Source of the DNA: Actinomycetes bacterium
Lineage (GTDB): Bacteria; Actinomycetota; Acidimicrobiia; Acidimicrobiales; RAAP-2
DNA: 9,930 nt
NCBI GenBank assembly: GCA_021841725.1
Contig: JAKCEC010000036.1
Span: 1-9,930, forward strand
Reading direction: 5' to 3'
Under the pieces are notes generated by a model that was given only the letters and a program-made list of their open reading frames with translations, searched no databases and was not told the origin of the DNA. The translations under genes and the position numbers were made by a program. This document shows positions 1 through 9,207 of the stretch, in pieces; within the stretch, counting starts at the first letter, position 1; each line of letters opens with the position of its first letter.

Positions 1-525
1 CTCGAGCGGGTCGGCCGCGTCCCCCGCGTCCATCGCCCGGCGCAACGAGTGGTCGAAGCCCCCGAGGAGCGACGGCGCCGTGCTCATCGCGGTGAGCCAC
101 GCCCGCGTCGCGTCGTCGAAGAGGTGAAAGCTCAGCATGGCCGGCTGACCAGCCCCCGAGAGGAATTCGATGGCCCGAAACTGGAACGATTGGAAACCCG
201 ACGCCGGGTCGAGGGGATCGCGGAACGCGAGGAAACCCTCGGGGGACATCGTCTCGAGAACCCGCAGGTGCTCGATCAGGAGGTCCTCGATCTTCACCAT
301 GCGTTGCAGGTGACCCAGGGCGTTCCAGGGCTCGTCCGCCCACAGGGCGGCGCTCGAGCGACGCAACTCGTCGATGATCACCTTGAACCACAACTCGTAG
401 GACTGGTGCACCACGATGAACAGCAACTCGTCCGGCGCGTCGTCGGTGAGGGGAACCTGCAGCGTGAGGAGGTCGTCAATCTTCAGGTACGTCGAATAGT
501 CGGTGCCGGCCACGTCGACCCACAC
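1..525 (-). CDS. kynA: Tryptophan 2,3-dioxygenase, C-terminus cut off by window edge
   Basis: Heme enzyme that opens the indole ring of L-tryptophan with O2 to give N-formylkynurenine, the first step of the kynurenine pathway; cytosolic. The reverse-strand frame reads YSTYLKIDDLLTLQ near the start, then FIVVHQSYELWFK, GFLAFRDPLDPASGFQSFQF and RAIEFLSG, all in family order. Aligned from memory to the Xanthomonas enzyme, the distal base His55 is His40 here, Phe51 is Phe36 and the carboxylate-binding Arg117 is Arg102. Tyr113 is Phe98, as in the human enzyme, so that is not a defect. About 175 codons are visible of a usual ~280; the proximal heme-ligand histidine lies beyond the edge. I chose the GTG at 523-525 because no ATG or GTG lies between it and the upstream gene's stop, but GTG at 511-513 is possible. 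Neither has a clear ribosome binding site. It lies 35 bp downstream of ettA on the same strand and may be co-transcribed. Identity is secure; the start is not. Confidence 0.93.
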   Translation of the reverse strand, partial: MWVDVAGTDYSTYLKIDDLLTLQVPLTDDAPDELLFIVVHQSYELWFKVIIDELRRSSAALWADEPWNALGHLQRMVKIEDLLIEHLRVLETMSPEGFLAFRDPLDPASGFQSFQFRAIEFLSGAGQPAMLSFHLFDDATRAWLTAMSTAPSLLGGFDHSLRRAMDAGDAADPLE

Positions 526-527
526 TA

Positions 528-549
528 CGACGCCCGGGCCCGGGCGTCG
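528..549. repeat. Perfect 22-bp palindrome between ettA and the dioxygenase gene
   Basis: The 22 bases read the same on both strands, with half-site CGACGCCCGGG; symmetry breaks at 527/550. It fills most of the 35-bp gap between the ettA stop and the likely dioxygenase GTG, which starts only two bases beyond it. As RNA it could fold into a GC-rich hairpin of 8 bp with a GGGCCC loop. No T-run follows on either strand, so it is not a standard intrinsic terminator. It could be an operator, or a hairpin limiting translation of the dioxygenase. Function is inferred. Confidence 0.6.
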
Positions 550-560
550 AACGCGGACCC

Positions 561-2237
<1,677 letters not shown>

Positions 2238-2307
2238 GGCACCAGTCTGACATCGAGCGCGCACGCGCGCGACCCGGGTGTCACAGCGCACCCGTACACT
2301 GGCGGGC
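2238..2307. promoter_or_regulatory. Divergent promoter region between ettA and the MFS gene
   Basis: These 70 bp separate two divergent start codons and must hold both promoters if neither lies inside the opposing gene. On the plus strand TACACT (2295-2300) fits the TANNNT -10 consensus and ends 7 bases before the MFS ATG. On the minus strand CAGACT (reverse complement of 2244-2249) ends 6 bases before the ettA ATG. Neither start has a good Shine-Dalgarno sequence, so leaderless transcripts are likely. No convincing -35 box is seen. An alternating GCGCGC-AC-GCGCGC tract (2257-2270) lies between the two boxes and could be a protein site or plain GC bias. Confidence 0.5.
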
Positions 2308-3795
2308 ATGTCGTCGAAGAAAGCGCACCGCCACGCCCCGGACGGGCTCATCCTGGCGATCGCGTGCGTCGCCCAGTTCATGGTCGTGCTCGACGTCTCC
2401 GTGGTCAACGTCGCCCTCCCCCACATGGGACACGACCTGCACCTCAGTCAGGCGCAGGCGCAGTGGATCATCAACGCCTACGTCTTGACCTTCGCGGGCT
2501 TCCTGCTCTTGGGTGGGCGCGCCGCCGACCTCTTCGGTCGGCGCAAGGTCTACCTACTCGGCATCGGGGTCTTTACCCTCGCCAGCGTCGCGGCCGGTTT
2601 CGCGGCGACGGGACCCCAGATGATCGCCGCGCGCGCGATCCAGGGCCTCGGCGGGGCGATACTCTCACCCGCCACCCTCACCATCATCGTGACGACCTTT
2701 CACGGTCCGCGGTTGCCCAAGGCCATCGGCGCCTGGAGCGCCGTCGCGGGCGCGGGCGGCGCCGTCGGCGGTCTCGCGGGGGGTCTGCTCACCGGGTGGG
2801 CGAGTTGGCGCTGGGTCTTCTTCGTGAACGTACCCTTCGGCATCGCGGCGGCGGTAGCGGCCGGTCTGTACCTGCAGGAGAAGCGCAACCGCGACGCGAC
2901 CGTCCAGCTCGACGTCACCGGGGCCGTCTTGGTGACGGGGGGGCTCACGGCCCTCATCTACGGCGTGGTCAACACCACCACGTCGAGCTGGACGTCGCCG
3001 TCCACGGTCGCCTGGCTCATCGTCGCGGCGGTCGTCTTGACGAGTTTTCTCTTCTGGGAGGCGCGCGTCGCCTCGCACCCCCTGGTGCCCTTTCGTATCT
3101 TTCGCTCGCGTCCCCTCAGCGTGGCCAACGTCGTGATGTTGCTCGCGGGCGGCGCGTTCTTCGCCATGTGGTACTTCCTGACCTACTACTTCCAGAACAT
3201 CCTGGGCTACGGCGCGGTCCGCGCGGGCTTCGCGTTCCTACCCATGGCCCTCGCCATCATCGCGGGCGCGCAGCTGAGTTCTCGTCTACTCGTCAAGACG
3301 GGCGTGCGACCGCTGCTCCTCGTGGGGTCGGCGTTCGCCACCCTCGGGTTCTTGTGGTTGAGTCGTATCAACCCCGAGAGTTCGTACTGGCGTGACGTCC
3401 TCGCGCCAGCGTTCCTGTGTTCCTTCGCCATGGGTCTGCTCTTCGCCCCGTTGGCGACCGCGGCGACCGCCAAGGTGGACCGCGCCGACGCCGGACTCGC
3501 GTCCGGGATCTTGAATACGGCGCGGCAGGTCGGCGGATCCCTGTCCCTCGCCGTGCTGGGCACCATCGCCTTCGACCGAACACAGTCCTACCTGCACGCG
3601 GCGGCGGCCCCGGCGAGCGCGCGCATCGCGAAACTGGCCTACGTGGCGGGGTACGCGCGCGCCTTCGAAATTTCTGCGGCGATCACGTTGGTGGCCTTCG
3701 TCGTCTCGCTCGGCCTGCCGGCCAAGGTGGGACACCACTCGAGCCACGCCCCGGCGGCCAATCCGGCGGGCACCGCGGCCGGTGCCGGACACTAA
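2308..3795 (+). CDS. MFS multidrug exporter, DHA2 (EmrB/QacA) family, 14 helices
   Basis: Inner-membrane drug/H+ antiporter of 495 aa, a normal length for the 14-helix DHA2 family. Helix 1 carries the family motif LDVSVVNVALP (28-38). The loop after helix 2 has motif A, GGRAADLFGRRKV (69-81), with the conserved Asp and Arg pair. The helix-5 exporter motif region is AGAGGAVGGLAGG (~147-159). It is followed by WRWVFFVNVPFGI (167-179), diagnostic of DHA2 transporters. The C-terminal cytosolic tail is short and rich in His, Ala and Pro. The ATG at 2308 is preferred over an in-frame GTG at 2278 because the -10-like TACACT lies between them and family homology starts a few residues after the ATG. 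No regulator gene is next to it and the substrate cannot be told; relatives export antibiotics, dyes or other cations. No clear terminator follows, so some read-through into the importer genes is possible. Confidence 0.93.
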   Translation: MSSKKAHRHAPDGLILAIACVAQFMVVLDVSVVNVALPHMGHDLHLSQAQAQWIINAYVLTFAGFLLLGGRAADLFGRRKVYLLGIGVFTLASVAAGFAATGPQMIAARAIQGLGGAILSPATLTIIVTTFHGPRLPKAIGAWSAVAGAGGAVGGLAGGLLTGWASWRWVFFVNVPFGIAAAVAAGLYLQEKRNRDATVQLDVTGAVLVTGGLTALIYGVVNTTTSSWTSPSTVAWLIVAAVVLTSFLFWEARVASHPLVPFRIFRSRPLSVANVVMLLAGGAFFAMWYFLTYYFQNILGYGAVRAGFAFLPMALAIIAGAQLSSRLLVKTGVRPLLLVGSAFATLGFLWLSRINPESSYWRDVLAPAFLCSFAMGLLFAPLATAATAKVDRADAGLASGILNTARQVGGSLSLAVLGTIAFDRTQSYLHAAAAPASARIAKLAYVAGYARAFEISAAITLVAFVVSLGLPAKVGHHSSHAPAANPAGTAAGAGH

Positions 3796-3860
3796 TTCTT
3801 AACAATTCGCGGACCCCGTGACCATGGAAGGGGCGAGTAGTGTCGGCAGTTGACAGCCAG

Positions 3861-3892
3861 CGAGTTCGCCGTCGGGTCGGAGACGGCGCTCG
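3861..3892 (+). other. Stable hairpin in the 5' leader of the binding-protein gene
   Basis: CGAG-TT-CGCCGTC (3861-3873) pairs with GACGGCG-CTCG (3882-3892), giving 11 bp with one TT bulge and an 8-nt loop. A weaker 5-bp helix, AGTTG (3848-3852) with CAACT (3910-3914), could enclose it together with a small CTGT/GCAG hairpin near 3894-3906, making a three-way-junction shape. I do not recognise a known riboswitch; conserved purine-riboswitch bases are absent. It may stabilise the mRNA or control translation, but chance folding in GC-rich DNA is not excluded. Confidence 0.4.
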
Positions 3893-3920
3893 TGCTGTGG
3901 CCGCAGAGCCAACTACAACA

Positions 3921-3926
3921 AGGGAG
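3921..3926 (+). promoter_or_regulatory. Ribosome binding site of the binding-protein gene
   Basis: AGGGAG lies six bases before the ATG at 3933. It fixes that ATG as the start, rather than an in-frame GTG at 3840 whose extra 31 codons are not signal-peptide-like. It is among the strongest Shine-Dalgarno sequences in the window, as expected for an abundant binding protein. Confidence 0.8.
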
Positions 3927-3932
3927 ATCCAC

Positions 3933-5027
3933 ATGAAGAAGATTCGTCGCCTCGGCACGGTGCTGGGGGCCAGTTCGCTGGTCCTGGGCACTCTGACGAT
4001 CGGCGTTGCCGCGACGAGTGCGTCGGCGGCGAGCAAGTTCAAGGCCTGCATCGTCATCGACACCGGCGGTGTGAAGGACAAGTCCTTCAACCAGTCCGCC
4101 TGGCAGGGCGCGCTCGACGCGCAAAAGGCCGACGCGAACATCGCTCCCTCGTACCTGACGTCGACCTCGTCGACCGACTACGCCCCGAACATCACGACGT
4201 TCGAGAACCAGGGTTGCGGCATCATCGTGACGGTGGGCTTCAACATGGACTCGGCCACCGCCGCCGCCGCCAACGCGGACCTCACCCAGAAGTTCGCCAT
4301 CGTGGACGACGCCCCGAGCACCAAGTCGAAGAACGTCCTGGCGTTGCAGTACCAGACGAACCAGGCGGCCTTCCTCGGCGGGTACCTCGACGCGGCGACC
4401 TCTAAGCACCACGTGGTGGCCACCTACGGCGGCATGAACTTCCCGTCGGTCGCCATGTACGAGAGCGGCTTCGTCGCCGGCGTGCGCTACTACGACCAGA
4501 CCACGAAGTCCAAGGTCAAGGTCTTGGGCTTCACGCCGGGTAAGGGTGCCTGCACCCTGTCGAACTGCCCCGGCACCGGCACCTTCGTGGGGAACTTCAC
4601 GTCCCAGACCGACGGCAAGACCATCGCCGCCGGCTTCTTCGCCCAGGGCGCGGACTTCGTGTTCCCGGTCGCGGGATCCGTGGGTCTCGGTTCGGTCGTC
4701 GCCGCCAAGCAGGCCGGTAAGGGCCACCAGATCACGTGGGTGGACTCCAACGGATGCTTGACCGACCCGACCGACTGCCAGTGGTACAACGCCACGGTCG
4801 CCAAGGGCGTGGAGCCCTCCGTGGCCGCCGCCATCCTCTCGGCCGCCAAGGGCACCTTCAAGGGTGGCACCTACTACGGCACCTTGAAGAACGCGGGCAC
4901 GTTGCTCGAATACAACACCACCAGCGCCTCCGCCGCGTTGAAGGCCAAGTTGTCCTCGATCACGGCGGGCATCGAGAGCGGCAAGATCTCGGTCAACCCG
5001 AACGCGTACCCGGCCACTCCGAAGTAG
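3933..5027 (+). CDS. BMP/PnrA-family nucleoside ABC transporter substrate-binding protein
   Basis: Extracytoplasmic binding protein of 364 aa, counterpart of Treponema PnrA and B. subtilis NupN, which capture purine nucleosides for the adjoining importer. The start MKKIRR, a hydrophobic stretch and an ASA|A-type site near residue 32 form a Sec signal peptide. Bmp-family blocks follow in order: VKDKSFNQSAW (48-58), NQAAFLGGYLDAA (143-155), GGMNFPSVAMYESGFVAGVRY (starting at 166), a DFVFPVAGSVGLGSV block (241-255), then WVDSNG (269-274) and KGVEPSVAAAI (291-301). Unusually, no cysteine lies at the cleavage site, so the lipoprotein anchor usual for Gram-positive relatives is missing. Six cysteines (39, 95, 207, 212, 275, 282) remain in the mature part and could form disulfides. 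The exact substrate cannot be read from sequence; guanosine, inosine and adenosine are family precedents. It is the first gene of the importer cluster and is followed by a strong terminator. Confidence 0.95.
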   Translation: MKKIRRLGTVLGASSLVLGTLTIGVAATSASAASKFKACIVIDTGGVKDKSFNQSAWQGALDAQKADANIAPSYLTSTSSTDYAPNITTFENQGCGIIVTVGFNMDSATAAAANADLTQKFAIVDDAPSTKSKNVLALQYQTNQAAFLGGYLDAATSKHHVVATYGGMNFPSVAMYESGFVAGVRYYDQTTKSKVKVLGFTPGKGACTLSNCPGTGTFVGNFTSQTDGKTIAAGFFAQGADFVFPVAGSVGLGSVVAAKQAGKGHQITWVDSNGCLTDPTDCQWYNATVAKGVEPSVAAAILSAAKGTFKGGTYYGTLKNAGTLLEYNTTSASAALKAKLSSITAGIESGKISVNPNAYPATPK

Positions 5028-5052
5028 CCCCGTCGCCGCTCGCGCGGTGTCG

Positions 5053-5090
5053 CACAAAAGCCCGGGTCCTCAGCGACCCGGGCTTTTGTG
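5053..5090. terminator. Perfect inverted-repeat terminator after the binding-protein gene
   Basis: CACAAAAGCCCGGGTC (5053-5068) and its exact reverse complement GACCCGGGCTTTTGTG (5075-5090) flank a 6-nt loop, CTCAGC. The 16-bp stem has a GC core and an A4/T4 edge, so it could stop transcription from either side. It starts 25 bases after the binding-protein stop and ends 19 bases before the ATPase ATG. The T-run is short, so partial read-through is plausible, which would set binding protein in excess over ATPase and permeases. Confidence 0.85.
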
Positions 5091-5095
5091 CTGGC

Positions 5096-5109
5096 TACGA
5101 TGGAGACTC
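5096..5109 (+). promoter_or_regulatory. Possible internal promoter or ribosome binding site of the ATPase gene
   Basis: TACGAT (5096-5101) fits the TANNNT -10 consensus and ends 8 bases before the ATPase ATG, the spacing expected for a leaderless transcript. The next bases, GGAGA (5102-5106), also resemble a Shine-Dalgarno sequence, but only 3 bases separate them from the ATG, closer than usual. Placed just after the terminator, this could be a second promoter for the last three genes. No good -35 is seen because that position lies inside the terminator stem. Confidence 0.4.
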
Positions 5110-6613
<1,504 letters not shown>

Positions 6614-6621
<8 letters not shown>

Positions 6622-7909
6622 GCTCAGCACCACCCCGACCCCCTCGCCGAGTCCGGCCCCACCCGCGACGACGCCCCCTCGCCACAACTGGTGGGCCCGC
6701 TACAACGCCACCAGTCCCGTCACCTTGACGGTCCTGGCGCTCATCCTGGGCGTCGTGATTGGCGCGGTGATCATCACGGTGACCTCGGCGCCGGTGCTCG
6801 ATTCGTGGCGGCACAGTTTTCACCACGTGGGCTCGTTCGCCGGCACCCTCAAATTGACGTTCGACACCGTGGCCGCCGCCTACCGCGCCATGGTGACCGG
6901 CTCGATCCTCGACCCCACGTTGTTCGTTCACGCGATCACCACCGGTCACGGCTGGAGCCAGACCCTCACGCCCCTGTCGGAGACCCTGACCTACGCCACC
7001 CCCCTGGTCATCGCCAGCATCGGCGTGGGCATCGCCTTTCAAACCGGCATCTTCAACATCGGCGCCAACGGCCAGGCGATCCTGGGGGCCATCGTCGGCA
7101 CCGCGGTCGCCTCCATGATCCACCTGCCGATGATCTGGCACCTCCCCCTCACCCTGGTGGCGGGCGTCGTGGGCGGCGCGGTGTGCGGCTTGGTGCCCGG
7201 GGCCCTCAAGGCCTACACCGGCGCGCACGAGGTGATCGTGACCCTGATGTTCAACTACGTGATCAACGCGATTCTGATCTACGCGTTGACCTCGACGGCG
7301 TTGCAGCTACCGGGTCAGTCCAATGACATTTCGCGCAACTTTGATTCGACCGCCACCCTCAACCCCCTCTTCGGGACCAAGTCGGGTTTGCGCGTCAGCT
7401 ACGGGATCTTCGTCGCCGCCGCGGTGGTCGTCTTCGCCGTCTGGTTCCTCAAGCGCTCCTCGCTCGGCTTCGACTTCCGGGTCACCGGGGCCAACCCCCA
7501 CGCCGCGCGCGCCTCGGGCATCAATCCCAAGACCATCGTGCTCGCCGTCTTCCTGGTCTCGGGTGGCTTGGCCGGACTCGCCGGCGTGGTCCAAGCGGCC
7601 AGCACCACGCACTACATCGACGGCGGCTTCCTCATCGGCTCGGCGGGGATCGGCTTCACGGCGATCACCATCGCCCTGCTTGGGCGTCTGCAGCCCGTGG
7701 GGATCGTCTGGGGGTCGCTCCTCTTCGCCGCCCTGGGCGTCGGCGGGCGCGCCATGCAGGCGGCCACCGGGATTCCCCTGGACCTCGCGACCATCATCCA
7801 GTCGGTGGTCGTCCTCTTCGTCGCCAGTCCCGTCCTCATCACCGAGATCTTCCGCCTGCGCTCGCGCGCCCAGTCATTTCAGCTGGCCAACAAGGGATGG
7901 GGATCGTGA
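6614..7909 (+). CDS. Nucleoside ABC transporter permease, NupP type
   Basis: Integral membrane subunit of 431 aa in the BPD_transp_2 family, one half of the transport pore. Family blocks are FQTGIFNIGANGQAILG, PGALKAYTGAHEVIVTLMFNYV, FRVTGANPHAARASGI and GFTAITIALLGRLQPVGI, in the order found in B. subtilis YufP/NupP. The first ~30 residues are a Pro/Thr/Ser-rich cytosolic lead before helix 1 (starting around VTLTVLALILGVVIGAVII). The segment between helix 1 and the FNIGANGQ helix is ~75 residues, longer than I recall for YufP, and probably includes an outside loop. The ATG at 6614 overlaps the ATPase stop by 8 bp, pointing to translational coupling; a weak GCGGGGA lies just ahead. The gene's TGA overlaps the next start. 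Pairing with the following NupQ-type gene to form a heterodimer is standard for this family. Confidence 0.95.
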
Positions 7910-9207
7910 GTACGCTCGACGTCGCGGCGCCCCGCGAGGTGGCCGTGGTGCGCGCGCCGGTCGGGCGGCGTCGGGTCATCGGCGGGCTCACCATCGTCCT
8001 GGGCCTCTTCGTGATGCTGGCCTTCGGGTTCGGTTCGCTCGCGGGGGCGCATTCGCAGTTCACCTTCACCCCGGTCAACACCTCGTCGGGCGCACCCTGG
8101 AACCTGGCCCCGCTCACCGTCCTCACCCGGTGGTGGAACCTGGGACTCGGGCTGCTCACCGTGGGCTTGGGCGTCGAGACGTGGATCCGGCGACCCGCGG
8201 GGGCCCTGGTGCGCTTCGGCCTCGGCGGCGTGTTGTTCTTCATCGCCCTCTTGCTGTGGGCCACGCGTCAACCCGGACCCTCGCCCGTGAGTTCGCTCAA
8301 CTTCACTTCGGTCCTCATCGGCTCACTCTCGATTGCCATGGTCCTCATCTACGGCTCACTCTCGGGCGTCCTGTGCGAACGATCGGGCGTCGTGAACATC
8401 GCCATCGAGGGCCAATTCATCGGGGGCGCCCTCGCCGGGGCCATGGTGGACTCGGTGACCAACAGTTTCTGGTTGGCCGCCCTCGTGGGCATCGTGGTGG
8501 GGGGACTCATCGGCTGGCTCCTCGCGCTGTTCGCCGTGCGCTACGTCGCCGACCAGATCGTGGTGGGCGTCGTCCTGGTCACGCTCATGAGTTCGATCTC
8601 GAGCTACCTCAACATCCAGGTACTGGCGCCCTACCCCAACCTCAACGTGGGCAACCAGCCCTCGAACGTCGCCCTCCCGCTGCTCTCGAAGATTCCCATC
8701 ATCGGCCCGGCCCTGTTCAACGAGACGGTGTTCTTCTACGCCGCCGGGGCCCTGGTGGCGCTCATCAGTTTCGGACTCTTTCGCACGCGCTGGGGACTAC
8801 GCGTGCGCGCCGTCGGCGAACACCCCAAGGCCGCGGAATCGGTGGGCATCAACGTCGCGCGGGTGCGCTACACCACGGTCATCCTGGGCGGCGCGGTGGC
8901 CGGACTGGGCGGGGTCGCCTTCATCGCCATCCAGGGGCAGTTCCAACCCGGCATCACCTCGGGACTGGGCTACATCGCCCTCGCCGCCATGATCTTCGGC
9001 AAGTGGAAGCCGTCGGGCGCGGTGGTGGCCTCCCTCTTGTTCGGGGTCTCGGCGTACCTGGTGGACGCCCTCCAAAACGAGAACGTCCCCATCCCCACCG
9101 AGTTCATGACGATGTTCCCCTACGTGGTCACCATCGCCGTCGTGGCGGGCCTCATCGGTCGCGTCCGCCCGCCCGCGAGCGACGGCGTGCCCTACCACCG
9201 CGACTAG
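7906..9207 (+). CDS. Nucleoside ABC transporter permease, NupQ type, N-terminally extended
   Basis: Second pore subunit, 433 aa, also BPD_transp_2. The core from about residue 125 matches YufQ/NupQ: CERSGVVNIAIEGQ, YVADQIVVGVVL, LRVRAVGEHPKAAESVGIN, GYIALAAMIFGKWKPSGA and the tail DGVPYHRD (NGVPYIKG in YufQ). Ahead of the core lie ~125 residues with about three extra hydrophobic helices (GGLTIVLGLFVMLAFGFG, LGLGLLTVGLG, FGLGGVLFFIALLLWA), whereas YufQ is about 319 aa. I believe longer N-termini also occur in other actinobacterial homologues. I chose the GTG at 7906 because AAGGGA (7892-7897) sits at a suitable distance and the GTGA overlap with the previous stop suggests coupling. An in-frame ATG at 7897 would add three residues, but its Shine-Dalgarno would abut the start codon. 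The TAG stop shares bases with the stop of the convergent kinase gene. Confidence 0.95.
   Translation: MSTLDVAAPREVAVVRAPVGRRRVIGGLTIVLGLFVMLAFGFGSLAGAHSQFTFTPVNTSSGAPWNLAPLTVLTRWWNLGLGLLTVGLGVETWIRRPAGALVRFGLGGVLFFIALLLWATRQPGPSPVSSLNFTSVLIGSLSIAMVLIYGSLSGVLCERSGVVNIAIEGQFIGGALAGAMVDSVTNSFWLAALVGIVVGGLIGWLLALFAVRYVADQIVVGVVLVTLMSSISSYLNIQVLAPYPNLNVGNQPSNVALPLLSKIPIIGPALFNETVFFYAAGALVALISFGLFRTRWGLRVRAVGEHPKAAESVGINVARVRYTTVILGGAVAGLGGVAFIAIQGQFQPGITSGLGYIALAAMIFGKWKPSGAVVASLLFGVSAYLVDALQNENVPIPTEFMTMFPYVVTIAVVAGLIGRVRPPASDGVPYHRD

Larger units (their letters stand above)
3796..3932 (+). promoter_or_regulatory. Probable promoter and 5' leader of the importer genes
   Basis: This 137-bp gap begins with an AT-rich patch right after the MFS stop and ends at the binding-protein start. 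Possible promoter elements are TAGTGT (3838-3843, fits TANNNT) and a perfect TTGACA (3850-3855). They are in the wrong order to be one promoter, and TTGACA has no good -10 at 16-18 bp, so the transcription start is uncertain. The last ~80 bases contain a strong hairpin and a standard ribosome binding site, so a real 5' UTR is expected here, unlike the leaderless pattern at the MFS and ATPase starts. Confidence 0.35.

Noticed and set aside
2257..2270. GCGCGC-AC-GCGCGC tract as a dedicated operator
   Set aside because: Alternating GC runs are common in this GC-rich DNA (several others occur in the window), so it is kept only as part of the promoter region.
2278..2307. Upstream GTG start for the MFS gene
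   Set aside because: It would place the -10-like TACACT inside the coding region and adds ten residues that do not resemble family N-termini.
3840..3932. Upstream GTG start for the binding-protein gene
   Set aside because: It would bury the Shine-Dalgarno and put 31 Arg-rich residues ahead of a textbook MKKIRR signal peptide.
3792..5057. Long minus-strand open frame opposite the binding-protein gene
   Set aside because: Low-complexity antisense shadow; the plus strand has a signal peptide, ribosome binding site and Bmp-family blocks.
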